Positions 9,188-17,131 are shown, numbered from the stretch's first letter. The stretch: DNA of 46,981 nt from an uncultured Eubacteriales bacterium (GCA_900546215.1 URCD01000009.1:1-46981), one strand, 5' to 3'. The notes: a model not told the origin generated them from the letters alone. Numbers and translations are program-made.

Positions 9188-9216
9188 TTGACTGTTGGAT
9201 GTGAAAAGGATATAAT
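9188..9216 (+). promoter_or_regulatory. Strong sigma-A promoter of the coiled-coil gene
   Basis: TTGACT and TATAAT separated by 17 bases. The expected transcript start near 9223 rules out upstream in-frame starts of the next gene and supports ATG 9242. Confidence 0.85.
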
Positions 9217-9241
9217 TGTCTTATATAAAGGGGGCGGCTGT

Positions 9242-9550
9242 ATGAATAATGAGGAAAAAATATTAGGATTGCTTGAAGTTATAGCAACAGACGTATCGGG
9301 ACTTAAATCGGATGTAGCGGAGCTTAAATCGGACGTAGCAGAGCTTAAGTCAGATGTAAAGCGTATTGACAGCAAATTAGAAAATGTTATAGAGCCTAAA
9401 ATAGATATGCTGTTTGAAGGATATCAGTCGTTATCTGAAAAGGTTGAAAAAATAGATACTATGGCTGAGGATATAGAGGTATTAAAATTTGATATGGACG
9501 TTGTAAAGGCTGTTGTTACAACGCATTCCAGTAAGCTTAAAGCGCTATAA
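9242..9550 (+). CDS. Small coiled-coil protein (EGYxSLSEKV family)
   Basis: 102 aa. The N-terminal half contains three perfect heptads LKSDVAE encoded by a 21-base direct repeat (about 9301-9359), followed by more hydrophobic heptads, so the protein should form a parallel coiled coil. The C-terminal half, with FEGYQSLSEKVEKID and VVTTHSSKLKAL, is shared with the protein at 42201 (LAEGYTSLSEKVDAI, VVTDHSKRLNKL), defining a local paralogue pair. No membrane segment or enzymatic motif is seen. Both members sit close to XRE regulators, which suggests they are regulatory partners, but this is inference. The start was chosen from the promoter position and the AAGGGGG ribosome binding site. Confidence 0.75.
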   Translation: MNNEEKILGLLEVIATDVSGLKSDVAELKSDVAELKSDVKRIDSKLENVIEPKIDMLFEGYQSLSEKVEKIDTMAEDIEVLKFDMDVVKAVVTTHSSKLKAL

Positions 9551-9554
9551 GAAA

Positions 9555-9580
9555 GCCACGGATATTCTCCGTGGCTTTTT
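9555..9580. terminator. Bidirectional terminator between convergent genes
   Basis: 8-bp stem GCCACGGA/TCCGTGGC with T5 on the plus strand and AAA on the other side. It lies between the coiled-coil gene and the reverse-strand gene ending at 9579, so it can serve both. Confidence 0.85.
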
Positions 9581-10145
9581 AAGTTGAGGCAATCGGTCTA
9601 TCAGTGATTTTTACGGCATATTCCCCGTCGGCAAGACTGTCCATTATTTTTACAGCGCAGCCGTCCAAAACATATTCAGCCCCGGGACAAATGCTGTATA
9701 CCTGTACCTTGGCAGTATCTGCAATAACAAAGGAGTTGGCTGTATTGGCCTGTGCAAGCTTACATCGGCAGGAGGCGCAGAAATATCCGCTGTCGGGATT
9801 AAAATCACGGTTATATTCAACGGATAACTCAGCCCGGTTTTTATCCGGCTCGGAGGTTATACTGTAGCCATTGCCTGACTGAATGTCTATGTAGCCTGAG
9901 GCTGTCTCGTTTTCTGGCTTGCGAAAGTCGATTGGGATAAGGGTGCCTTCCGAGGTATTCACAAGACAAAGCCCCTTATAGCCGAAGCCGCATAGAGGGC
10001 ATCTTTCCGGCTCGGCTATAAGGGGCCTTTTGGCCTTTAGAAGCTGTAGTGAAAGACATACCGCAATTCCAAAAAAGAAAGGAAGCAGAAAGCGGCGCAG
10101 GATGATAAGGAGGGGTATTTTTTTATTTGACTTATCGACAATCAT
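9579..10145 (-). CDS. Membrane-anchored protein with two CxxC pairs, unknown function
   Basis: 188 aa. A basic N-terminus followed by a hydrophobic helix (about residues 11-34) gives a single-pass membrane protein or an uncleaved signal. Beyond it are CPLCG (about 49-53) and CASCRC (about 122-127), which could jointly bind zinc, and a mostly beta C-terminal half. I do not recognise the family. The ATG overlaps the stop of the small ORF upstream (ATGA), so the two are probably translationally coupled and co-transcribed from the right. It ends at a bidirectional terminator. Confidence 0.65.
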   Translation of the reverse strand: MIVDKSNKKIPLLIILRRFLLPFFFGIAVCLSLQLLKAKRPLIAEPERCPLCGFGYKGLCLVNTSEGTLIPIDFRKPENETASGYIDIQSGNGYSITSEPDKNRAELSVEYNRDFNPDSGYFCASCRCKLAQANTANSFVIADTAKVQVYSICPGAEYVLDGCAVKIMDSLADGEYAVKITDRPIAST

Positions 10146-10279
10146 GCACCTTTACCATCATTCTTGCTTTTTTCTACTTCCTGACTAAACAATAGGGCAT
10201 TTATAGTATTAAGTATGTAGGTCTGGTTGTTTGGACTTAATTGGTCTATTTTTTTAAATATTTCATCTTTATCGTCCAT
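10142..10279 (-). CDS. Small ORF (45 aa) resembling the tail of an XRE regulator
   Basis: A 45-codon frame starting MDDKDEIFKKIDQLSPNNQ and ending NDGKGA. GGAG lies 9 bases upstream of ATG 10279, and the TGA overlaps the next ATG by the 4-base ATGA arrangement. The predicted helix resembles the C-terminal helix of clostridial XRE regulators (compare YEKLDDNYKLFVREQIDKL in the divergent XRE protein at 10487), but there is no DNA-binding domain. It could be a dimerisation-only modulator or merely a leader peptide. The AT-rich gap 10280-10403 upstream includes the dyad ATTGTA-TATT-TACAAT (10331-10346), a candidate operator. Confidence 0.55.
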   Translation of the reverse strand: MDDKDEIFKKIDQLSPNNQTYILNTINALLFSQEVEKSKNDGKGA

Positions 10280-10403
10280 TGACTTAATCTCCAATTTGAC
10301 TGTATAATATCAAAAAATTAGTAATTATTGATTGTATATTTACAATATATCATTAGGAATAGACAGTGTCAATGCAGTATTTTTGTGCATTTTGACTGTA
10401 ATT

Positions 10404-10443
10404 ATACACTGTGTATTGACATAAGCAAAATAAAAGCTATAAT
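10404..10443 (+). promoter_or_regulatory. Promoter and probable operator of the XRE gene
   Basis: -35 TTGACA (10416-10421) and -10 TATAAT (10438-10443) are separated by 16 bases. A perfect 13-bp palindrome ATACAC-T-GTGTAT (10404-10416) touches the -35 box and is a good candidate operator for autoregulation by the XRE protein. Confidence 0.75.
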
Positions 10444-10486
10444 GTTTGTATAAATGCAGTTTGAGATACAGAGGTGATATGTAATA

Positions 10487-10858
10487 ATGAAATTTAATAA
10501 AAAGCTAAGAATGATTAGACTGTCTAATAATCAGTCTCAGCAAAAATTTGCGGACACCATTGGAATTTCAAGGGCGAATTTGTCTGGGCTGGAGCTTGAC
10601 AAAATCAAACCGACTAAACTTTTGATAAATTGTATTTCATTAACATATAATGTGAGTAAAACTTGGCTGACGGACGACAATGATGACGACATTAGTCCTC
10701 TTAACGGGTCCAACAATATGGGGTCAATTATTAAGACCGGTTATGAAAAACTGGACGATAATTATAAATTATTTGTCAGAGAGCAGATAGATAAGCTTTT
10801 TGAGCTTCAGGAAAAGGAAAAAGAAAAATATATTAACGGCCTTGACAATGGGGATTGA
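10487..10858 (+). CDS. XRE-family transcriptional regulator
   Basis: 123 aa. Residues about 5-62 form a Cro/CI-type helix-turn-helix (LRMIRLSNNQSQQKFADTIG, ISRANLSGLE, TYNVSKTWLTD). The Asp-rich linker DDNDDDIS is followed by a C-terminal helix that probably dimerises. It is transcribed divergently from the small ORF/membrane CxxC operon and likely controls that operon and itself through palindromes in the 10280-10416 gap. It is not flanked by phage genes, so a prophage repressor role is less likely. Confidence 0.85.
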   Translation: MKFNKKLRMIRLSNNQSQQKFADTIGISRANLSGLELDKIKPTKLLINCISLTYNVSKTWLTDDNDDDISPLNGSNNMGSIIKTGYEKLDDNYKLFVREQIDKLFELQEKEKEKYINGLDNGD

Positions 10859-10970
10859 ATGGTTTATCATAATCGAAAGTTCAATATGTATTAAAAAAGT
10901 GTCACAATGCGAAACCTTACGGAACGGCCATTCCGTGGGGCTTCTTTAGGCTAGCTGTCTTTAGTACAAA

Positions 10971-11005
10971 AAAGGCTCGGCGAAACAATTTCGCCGGGCC
11001 TTTTT
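10971..11005 (+). terminator. Terminator after the XRE gene
   Basis: Stem AAGGCTCGGCGAAA with TTTCGCCGGGCCTT (one wobble), loop CAA, then a T5 run. A weaker hairpin ACGGAA/TTCCGT lies just upstream near 10919-10936. Confidence 0.9.
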
Positions 11006-11036
11006 ATTGCAAAATTCTTAAATTATGGGATTTATC

Positions 11037-11067
11037 TTGACTGTAAAGCGACTTTATAGTGTACTTT
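11037..11067 (+). promoter_or_regulatory. MerR-type promoter with 19-bp spacer and operator dyad
   Basis: -35 TTGACT (11037-11042) and -10 TACTTT (11062-11067) have a 19-base spacer. The dyad ACTGTAAAG-CGA-CTTTATAGT (11040-11060) fills it. A long spacer containing a dyad is the hallmark of promoters that MerR proteins untwist, so the downstream MerR-RDD gene is very likely autoregulated. Confidence 0.8.
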
Positions 11068-11088
11068 TAAATAAAAGGGGGCGGAAAA

Positions 11089-12489
11089 ATGAATATAACC
11101 GAGATTGAAATAATGACAGGGCTGACAAGGGCCAACATACGTTACTATGAAAAAGAGGGCCTGATTGAGGTTGAGCGCCTGGAAAACGGATACAGGGATT
11201 ACAGTCTTGAAAATGTAGACGAGCTGAGACGGATTGTTCTGCTGAGAAGGCTACAGTTTACCATAGATGAAATAAGGCGGCTGAAAAGCGGAGAAAGCGA
11301 GCTTGGCGACGCGCTGAAAGCCAAGATTGATAGCATAGGAGGCCAGATTGAGGAGCTGGAGACGGCAAAGGCGGTTTGCTCCGAAATGCTGGCCGACAGG
11401 GTATCCTTTAGCCAGATGGACGCCAAAAAATATCTGGGACACATGTATAGCCGCCAGAGCGTTACTGACAGCGACGTGGTGAAGGGCAGCGGACACCCCT
11501 GGCGAAGGTTTTTGGCGTTTCAGACTGACAACTACATTTACGGCCTGATTATATGGACAGCCTCGTTTTTTGTTTTGGGAAGTATAAATATAAGCTTTAC
11601 CCTAGGATACAGACTGATTGATATAATTGTGACCATTATGGTTTTTATGCTTATAGAGCCGTTACTGCTTTCCAAGTTTGGCACAACAATTGGAAAGAAA
11701 ATATTTGGGCTTGCCGTATACCATGAGTCGGGACGGAAGCTGACCTACAGGGAGGGCTTTGAAAGGTGCTTCTACAGGATGAAGGACGGCCTTGGATTTT
11801 TTATTCCTATATATTCGCTTTACAGGGCGTATGTGAGCTACAGGGACTGCTCCTATGAGCAGATTTTGAGCTGGGACGAGGACGTAAAATATATTGTAAG
11901 AAAAACATCATGGAAAAATGTCATTGCCGGAATAATAACCCCAATACTGGTATTTACGCTGTCCATAGCCACAGTACTGGCCGGGTCACTGCCAAGGAAT
12001 AAGGGAGAGCTGACGGTGGCACAGTTCGCTGAAAACTTCAACCAGACAAGCAGACAGAACGACTTTCATACAAGGATGAACAGCGACGGACGGCTTTTCT
12101 TTGACTATGGGAATAACGGCGACAATGTTATTATATTTGAGCAGCGCCAGCCTGAAATCAGCTTTGTGACGCAGGACGGCATAATAAAGTCAATAAGCTA
12201 TGAATTTACGTCGGAGGACAGCTTTGAAAGAAGCAAATATTCCTACGAATACATAATACTTTGGTCGCTGCTGGAGGCAAGGGAAAGCATATTCACATTT
12301 AACAGCACGGCGGTATTTATAGCGGAGGCAACGGCTGATACAACGGAAAGCGCCTCCTATGCCTTTGAGGATATTACCGTTGAAAGAACCGTTGAGCAGA
12401 GCGGATACGACATGACAGAAAGCTATTTCATAAAAGACGAGGGCGCCGAGGGCAGCCTGAGCATCAAATGGAAGGTAGAAATAGAATAA
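11089..12489 (+). CDS. MerR-type DNA-binding domain fused to an RDD membrane domain
   Basis: 466 aa. Residues 1-70 are a MerR winged helix (TGLTRANIRYYEKEGLIEV, then NGYRDYS, then LRRIVLLRRLQF), followed by a coiled coil (about 75-105). An RDD-like membrane domain begins at about 130 (GHPWRRFLAFQTDN), with two hydrophobic helices (about 135-190) and the conserved GTTIGKKIFGLAVYHESGRKL. A third helix at about 281-303 leads to a ~160-residue beta-rich C-terminal domain, predicted outside. This architecture suggests a one-component, membrane-tethered regulator whose outer domain senses the envelope; ligand unknown. The RDD and outer parts are paralogous to the protein at 13673, which lacks the MerR domain. 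The promoter carries a MerR-style operator. Confidence 0.85.
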   Translation: MNITEIEIMTGLTRANIRYYEKEGLIEVERLENGYRDYSLENVDELRRIVLLRRLQFTIDEIRRLKSGESELGDALKAKIDSIGGQIEELETAKAVCSEMLADRVSFSQMDAKKYLGHMYSRQSVTDSDVVKGSGHPWRRFLAFQTDNYIYGLIIWTASFFVLGSINISFTLGYRLIDIIVTIMVFMLIEPLLLSKFGTTIGKKIFGLAVYHESGRKLTYREGFERCFYRMKDGLGFFIPIYSLYRAYVSYRDCSYEQILSWDEDVKYIVRKTSWKNVIAGIITPILVFTLSIATVLAGSLPRNKGELTVAQFAENFNQTSRQNDFHTRMNSDGRLFFDYGNNGDNVIIFEQRQPEISFVTQDGIIKSISYEFTSEDSFERSKYSYEYIILWSLLEARESIFTFNSTAVFIAEATADTTESASYAFEDITVERTVEQSGYDMTESYFIKDEGAEGSLSIKWKVEIE

Positions 12490-12533
12490 ATAGGTATTGC
12501 AAAAAATTTTTAATCGTTATATGCTCCTTTTAG

Positions 12534-12543
12534 ACACCGGTGT
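12534..12543. promoter_or_regulatory. Palindrome upstream of the serine hydrolase gene
   Basis: ACACCGGTGT is a perfect 10-bp palindrome followed by TACTTTGATAAAGGG, resembling the GTGTACTTT...AAAGGGGG end of the MerR-RDD promoter. It may be a second target of the same MerR protein. I could not find a convincing -35 at the right distance. Confidence 0.35.
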
Positions 12544-12568
12544 ACTTTGATAAAGGGAGCACATAATA

Positions 12569-13498
12569 ATGAACAATAAAGGACAGGGGCCTGACGGCCT
12601 TCATAGTATAATATCAGAGAAATATCCCAATACAGCGGGCATTGTTGTTATTAAAGACGGCCAAACGGCATATGAGGATTACTTTAACGGGGCTGATAAA
12701 AGTTCAGCCCTGCATGTGGCCTCAGCGACGAAAAGCGTTGTTTCAGCCCTTGTTGGTATTGCGATAGACATGGGCTGTATAAAATCCGAGCAACAGCGGC
12801 TGGCTGACTATTTTTCCGGCGCGCCTGAATGGATAACAATCGGGGACCTGCTTAACATGAGGGTTCCATACCGGTTTGAGGACTGGAGGGAGCCGCTTGA
12901 CAGGCTGTCAATGTCACCAGACTGGGTAAGGTTCGCCCTTGATATGATTGACGACGGGGTACGTGTGCCCTTTAAATACTCTACGGCAGGAGCGCACCTT
13001 TTGTCCGCGGCAATAAGCGTGGCAACGGGGAAAAGCGCCAGGGAGTTCGCAAACGATACGCTGTTTAGACCTGCCGGAATGACGCTGGTTGAGGAAAATG
13101 CCGGTCAGGAATTCAGCTTTGACGGTCTGTTCGGCAGTAAGCTTAAGGGCTGGGCACATGACCCGCAGGGCATATCAGCGGGAGGCTGGGGCCTTTGCAT
13201 GACAGCAAGAGACATGGCGGCGTTTGGACAGGTCTATTTAAACGGCGGAGCTGTAAACGGAAAAAGGATTATTTCAGAGGGCTGGATACAAAAGACCTTT
13301 ACCCAAAACGCCGCACGCTACGGATATTTATGGTGGCAGATTGACGACGGAGTGTTTGCGGCTATGGGAGACGGCGGAAACATGATTTGCTGTATACCTG
13401 ACATGGGTATTACGGCGGCGGTGCTGTCGCGTTTCACGCCCGGTGCTGGGGACGGCTGGGAGCTTGTGAGGGATTACATTATCCCGGCGGTGGGATAA
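12569..13498 (+). CDS. Serine hydrolase of the beta-lactamase/penicillin-binding-protein fold
   Basis: 309 aa. Catalytic SxxK is S52-A-T-K55 in LHVASATKSVVSALVG, and the second motif is Y137-S-T within FKYSTAGAHLLS. The C-terminal GGGNMICCIPDMG region matches the end of class C beta-lactamase-like hydrolases. There is no signal peptide or lipobox, so a cytoplasmic esterase or peptidase role is more likely than antibiotic hydrolysis. The substrate is unknown. It lies between two RDD-domain genes and may belong to the same regulon. The start follows AAAGGGAG by about 9 bases. Confidence 0.85.
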   Translation: MNNKGQGPDGLHSIISEKYPNTAGIVVIKDGQTAYEDYFNGADKSSALHVASATKSVVSALVGIAIDMGCIKSEQQRLADYFSGAPEWITIGDLLNMRVPYRFEDWREPLDRLSMSPDWVRFALDMIDDGVRVPFKYSTAGAHLLSAAISVATGKSAREFANDTLFRPAGMTLVEENAGQEFSFDGLFGSKLKGWAHDPQGISAGGWGLCMTARDMAAFGQVYLNGGAVNGKRIISEGWIQKTFTQNAARYGYLWWQIDDGVFAAMGDGGNMICCIPDMGITAAVLSRFTPGAGDGWELVRDYIIPAVG

Positions 13499-13533
13499 AA
13501 GGAACCGAACGCTCCGATATTTTGGACTGATAT

Positions 13534-13562
13534 ACCGCGGCTGCTGCCAGCCGCGGTTTTTT
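13534..13562 (+). terminator. Terminator of the serine hydrolase gene
   Basis: Perfect 10-bp stem ACCGCGGCTG/CAGCCGCGGT with a 4-base loop, followed by six T. Confidence 0.93.
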
Positions 13563-13672
13563 ATTTAAGGAGGAACGGGATACAATTCTTTGGCGGAGTT
13601 TAAGATTAGCCTAATTCCTGTTGCTATTTTGTGGTTTTTTGTATATCATGGTACTAAAAAGGAGGGGGTACT

Positions 13673-14659
13673 TTGGAAGAAAATATACCGGTAAGAGAAG
13701 AGCGCAGGCCCCATCCGTGGAGAAGATATTTCGCTCGCTGCCTGGACAGGCTTTATTATTATATAGTTTTCTGTCTTATATGGTATTTCCTGCTTAAGCA
13801 GTATCCGCTCAGGGAAATTGTCAGTATGGGGGCTGAAATAATTGTTGTGGAGATTATGATAATTTTTATTGAGCCTCTTTTTCTGATGTCATGGGTATCA
13901 ACCCCGGGCAAGGCGCTGTTCGGCGTAAGGCTGTTTCACAAAAGCGGCAGAAAGCTTACCTACAGGGAGGGTCTTAGAAGGACGCTTCTGCGTCTGCGTT
14001 ACGGGCTGGGCTTTTTGATACCGGTCTACAGCCTTTACAGGCTTTATGTATCCTACAGGACATGCAGGGAAGGGAAAACGCTTCCCTGGGATGAGAATGT
14101 GCGCTTTGTAATGCCCGAAAGAGTGCATTACTTTAAATATATAGCAATAACAGCCTGTCTCGCGGCGGCGAACATACTGCTGTACTATCAGGGGGAGCTG
14201 CCAAAAAACAGGGGAGACCTTACTGTTTTGGAATTTGTCGAAAATTACAACAAGGCCGCAGTTTATATGGGCGAGGACACTGTGCTCTATGAGGACGGTA
14301 CGTCCCGGGGCGGCAAAAATCCGCCTGTATTCGAGTTTGAGACCGCGCAGGACGGAACGCTGACCTCCGTAAGCTTTACATGGACGGCAAAGGAGGACGT
14401 GATAGAGCCGGCAAGGTACGATTACCTTGTTATACACTCAATGCTCGGGGCGGAGGTAAACTGCTTTGAGTATGGGGAATACATTAAATTTATTGATAAC
14501 GGGACAAAATACCCCTTTGGGGACTACAGGCTTTCCTTTGACGGCTTCAATATTAAAAGGGACCTGCATTACGACGGCTATCAGCTAAAGGACGGAAGGC
14601 TGTACATGAAAAACGGCGAAGCCTATGCCACAGAGAATTTCATATGTCTTAAGAAATAA
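13673..14659 (+). CDS. RDD-family membrane protein, paralogue of the MerR-RDD protein
   Basis: 328 aa from TTG 13673, which follows AAGGAGGGGG by about 5 bases; no in-frame ATG fits. The RDD core starts at HPWRRYFARCLDRLYYY (about 14-30), with helices at about 24-42 and 48-72 and STPGKALFGVRLFHKSGRKL. It continues with GFLIPVYSLYRLYVSYRTC, a third helix (about 160-178) and an outer beta-rich tail. Segments such as YSLYRxYVSYR and the E-L-P-K/R-N-K/R-G motif are shared with the protein at 11089, so one probably arose by duplication with gain or loss of the DNA-binding part. RDD proteins are poorly understood. A possible promoter (TTGCTA-17-TATCAT) lies near 13621-13649. Confidence 0.8.
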   Translation: MEENIPVREERRPHPWRRYFARCLDRLYYYIVFCLIWYFLLKQYPLREIVSMGAEIIVVEIMIIFIEPLFLMSWVSTPGKALFGVRLFHKSGRKLTYREGLRRTLLRLRYGLGFLIPVYSLYRLYVSYRTCREGKTLPWDENVRFVMPERVHYFKYIAITACLAAANILLYYQGELPKNRGDLTVLEFVENYNKAAVYMGEDTVLYEDGTSRGGKNPPVFEFETAQDGTLTSVSFTWTAKEDVIEPARYDYLVIHSMLGAEVNCFEYGEYIKFIDNGTKYPFGDYRLSFDGFNIKRDLHYDGYQLKDGRLYMKNGEAYATENFICLKK

Positions 14660-14663
14660 TTAA

Positions 14664-14692
14664 TTGACAGATAAATACAAAATCATTAGACT
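14664..14692 (+). promoter_or_regulatory. Promoter of the AIM24-like gene
   Basis: TTGACA and TAGACT separated by 17 bases, starting 5 bases after the RDD gene stop. Confidence 0.65.
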
Positions 14693-14729
14693 GAAATTAA
14701 AAAACGATTAGAATTTGGAGGACGGGCAT

Positions 14730-15407
14730 ATGAGATACGAAATTATCGGCGAAAACCTTCCTGCAGTTGTGTGCAGGCTTTCACCCGGCGAGAGCATGAT
14801 TACCGAAAGAGGAAGCATGAGCTGGATGTCTCCCAACATGAAAATGGAGACGACCTCAAACGGCGGAGTGGGAAAGGCGCTGGGCAGGATGTTTGCCGGA
14901 GAGGCGCTGTTTCAAAACAGGTATACCGCAGTGGGACAGGAGGGGCTTATCGCCTTTGCATCCAGCTTTCCGGGAGCAATAAAGGCGTTTGAGATTACGC
15001 CCTCCAACCCGGTCATTGTGCAGAAGTCGGCCTTTTTGGCGGCGGAGGAGGGCGTGGAGCTTTCAGTCGCTTTCCAGAAGAAGCTGGGAGCGGGATTTTT
15101 CGGCGGCGAGGGCTTCATAATGCAGAGGCTTTCAGGCAGCGGCACAGCTTTTATCGAGATTGACGGCTTTGCCGTTGAGTACACGCTCGGCGTTGGGGAG
15201 TCAATGATTGTGGATACCGGCTATCTCGCGGCTATGGACAGCACCTGTACAATGGAAATCGTATCGGTTAAGGGCGCCAAAAACGTATTCTTGGGCGGCG
15301 AGGGCCTGTTCAACACGGTAATAAAGGGCCCGGGAAAAATAATGCTTCAGACAATGCCAATCTGCTCTACGGCAAACAGCATTGCTCCGTACATAGCAAC
15401 AAAATAA
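14730..15407 (+). CDS. AIM24 / TIGR00266 family protein
   Basis: 225 aa from ATG 14730, 8 bases after GGAGG; the upstream TTG frame extension overlaps that ribosome binding site. The beta-rich sequence carries family hallmarks: ITERGSMSWMSPNMKMET, a G-G-V-G-K-A-L-G-R-M-F-A-G-E block, FEITPSNPVIVQKSAFLAA, and the C-terminal LGGEGLFNTVIKGPGKIMLQ. The family forms a double-psi or TRAP-like beta fold and has no agreed bacterial function. It is monocistronic, with its own promoter and a terminator shared with the convergent TetR gene. Confidence 0.88.
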   Translation: MRYEIIGENLPAVVCRLSPGESMITERGSMSWMSPNMKMETTSNGGVGKALGRMFAGEALFQNRYTAVGQEGLIAFASSFPGAIKAFEITPSNPVIVQKSAFLAAEEGVELSVAFQKKLGAGFFGGEGFIMQRLSGSGTAFIEIDGFAVEYTLGVGESMIVDTGYLAAMDSTCTMEIVSVKGAKNVFLGGEGLFNTVIKGPGKIMLQTMPICSTANSIAPYIATK

Positions 15408-15410
15408 ATT

Positions 15411-15440
15411 AACGGCGGATTAAACTCCGCCGTTTTGTTT
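15411..15440. terminator. Bidirectional terminator between AIM24 and TetR genes
   Basis: 9-bp stem AACGGCGGA/TCCGCCGTT followed by TTTTGTTTT on the plus strand. Its left arm lies against the stop codon of the reverse-strand TetR gene. Confidence 0.85.
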
Positions 15441-16046
15441 TGAGTAGGTTTTCGCAAATTCCCTTACATGCCTTTCAATAAGCGCCAGAGCCTCCTCCTC
15501 CCTGTCTGAGTCGCCGTCGCAGCGGCATATAAGCAGAAATATGGGGGAATAGAAGCTCATAGCCAGTATTTCCGGGTCAGCCTCATTGAAAGCGCCGCAG
15601 TCTATAAGCTGTCTGAATACAACGCTTTGATAGTCTATACTGTCGCTGGTGAATATTTTTTTGTATAGGGAGGAAATTTCGGAATTGCTATACTGCTCTA
15701 TCGTAAGCATTCGCCTGAATCTTGCGGCGAACCTGTCCTTCAGGTAAAATAGAAAAATCTTTTTTGACAGCTCCACAAGCTCGTCCACGGTTAGGGACGA
15801 GAAGTAGGAGGAGGCGTCCCCCTTATAGGCGTCCGCAATATGCAGGCTGTCGGCCAGATTATCCATAAGGCCTGTCATTTTTGTGAGAATTGTGTCGAAT
15901 ATATCCTTTTTACTGGAAAAATGCTTGTAAAGAGAGCTGTCCTTTATACCGACGGCCCCGGCTATTTCCTTTACGCTTACGCCGCTGTAGCCCCTTTGGG
16001 AAAACAGGGTAAGCGCCTCGTCTATTATTTTTTCCTTTGTATTCAT
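15420..16046 (-). CDS. TetR/AcrR-family regulator
   Basis: 208 aa. The N-terminal HTH (about 1-55) is typical: KIIDEALTLFSQRGYSGVSV, KEIAGAVGIKDSSLYKHF, SSKKDIFD. The C-terminal helical part would bind an unknown ligand. The ATG overlaps the stop of the radical SAM gene (ATGA), so the two form an operon with the enzyme first. Two copies of the inverted repeat GCTAG-N6-CTAGC in the operon promoter are the likely operators. Confidence 0.9.
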   Translation of the reverse strand: MNTKEKIIDEALTLFSQRGYSGVSVKEIAGAVGIKDSSLYKHFSSKKDIFDTILTKMTGLMDNLADSLHIADAYKGDASSYFSSLTVDELVELSKKIFLFYLKDRFAARFRRMLTIEQYSNSEISSLYKKIFTSDSIDYQSVVFRQLIDCGAFNEADPEILAMSFYSPIFLLICRCDGDSDREEEALALIERHVREFAKTYSKQNGGV

Positions 16047-17131
16047 GCCATACCTCCGACAATTCTCTTTACCTCATCCTCTTTTTCAAACAGCACGCAG
16101 CCTCCACTGTGGCTTCCCTCGAGACAGGCACCCTCACGCAGACTTTTAAACAGCGGGGAGGAAAGCGCCTGAATAAGCGTTTTATCCCTTACGTCCGTGT
16201 CCGAGTAGGGAGAGAAGGGGCATGGCTCCGCCTGCCCGCTGGGGCTGATGTGGAAAAAGCCTCGTCCCGAGGCCAGACAGCCGCCGGAGGCCAGCTCGTC
16301 ACCCGGAAATGAAATAAACAGAATCCGGGAAAAGTCTGCCCTCAGCTCCTCAAGCCTTTTTGACATGAACAGGCGTTCATATTCTGCTGGAGCAAGGCCG
16401 GCGCTGCCCGGTGCGATGGGAACGTATTCCACAAATATTACGACCTGGCAGCCCTTTTCATAAAGACCGCCGATAAACTGATCTGACATTATCTCACCGA
16501 TGTTTTCGGTCGTAACGGTTATTGACGCTCCGTAAAATATTCCGTGATTGCGAAGGCTGTCCATAACTGAGCGGAGGGAGGCGTAAATGCCCTTTCCCCT
16601 GCGGTGATCTGTCCTTTCCTCTCCGCCCTCTATGCTTAAAACAGGCAGAAGATTTCTGTTTTTGTCAAAAAGCTCTATATATTTGCCCTCAAGCATTGTT
16701 CCGTTTGTGAAAACAGGAAAGAGTATTTTTTTAAACTCCGCTGCCCTTTCAAGAACATCCCGGCGCATAAGGGGCTCTCCCCCTGCCAGCAGTATAAAGC
16801 TGACGCCTATGTCCTGAGCCTCCCTGAAAATACGGCTCCATTGACTGTCGGAGAGACTGCTCTGGCTTTCTGTGTCACCGCAGGAGCCGCTGCCGCGGGC
16901 ATAGCAGCCCGCACAATGCAGATTGCAGGCTGAGGCAATGCTTGCAATAAGAAACGGAGGAATATGTACGCCGTTTTTTTCACTTTTTAAGCGAAGTGAG
17001 GCCGACTTTTTGGCGGACACGGCAAAGGAGGCCATAAAGGCGCTTTCCCTGGGATTTGAGAGGGAAGCCCTGACGGCGTCCCTAACTATATTTTCAACGC
17101 CGTTAACAAGATAGTTTTCCAGCTGGTTCAT
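16043..17131 (-). CDS. Radical SAM protein with SPASM-like C-terminus
   Basis: 362 aa. The CxxxCxxC motif binding the catalytic [4Fe-4S] cluster is C69-NLH-C73-AG-C76. It is followed by the SAM-binding GGEP motif (LLAGGEPLMRRD) and further core strands (PVFTNGTML, LPVLSIEGGEE). The tail has cysteines in GGCLASGRGFFHI, SGQAEPCPF and SGGCVLFE, as in SPASM/twitch proteins that bind auxiliary clusters. No precursor peptide gene is visible beside it, so peptide maturation is not supported. It is co-transcribed with and presumably repressed by the TetR protein, suggesting induction by a small molecule. The substrate cannot be told. Confidence 0.88.
   Translation of the reverse strand: MNQLENYLVNGVENIVRDAVRASLSNPRESAFMASFAVSAKKSASLRLKSEKNGVHIPPFLIASIASACNLHCAGCYARGSGSCGDTESQSSLSDSQWSRIFREAQDIGVSFILLAGGEPLMRRDVLERAAEFKKILFPVFTNGTMLEGKYIELFDKNRNLLPVLSIEGGEERTDHRRGKGIYASLRSVMDSLRNHGIFYGASITVTTENIGEIMSDQFIGGLYEKGCQVVIFVEYVPIAPGSAGLAPAEYERLFMSKRLEELRADFSRILFISFPGDELASGGCLASGRGFFHISPSGQAEPCPFSPYSDTDVRDKTLIQALSSPLFKSLREGACLEGSHSGGCVLFEKEDEVKRIVGGMA

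Noticed and set aside
9301..9360. 21-base direct repeats as a regulatory array
   Set aside because: They are in frame and encode LKSDVAE heptads of a coiled coil, which fully explains them.
13898..14437. 179-codon reverse-strand open frame
   Set aside because: Shadow of the RDD gene; no start signal or domain.
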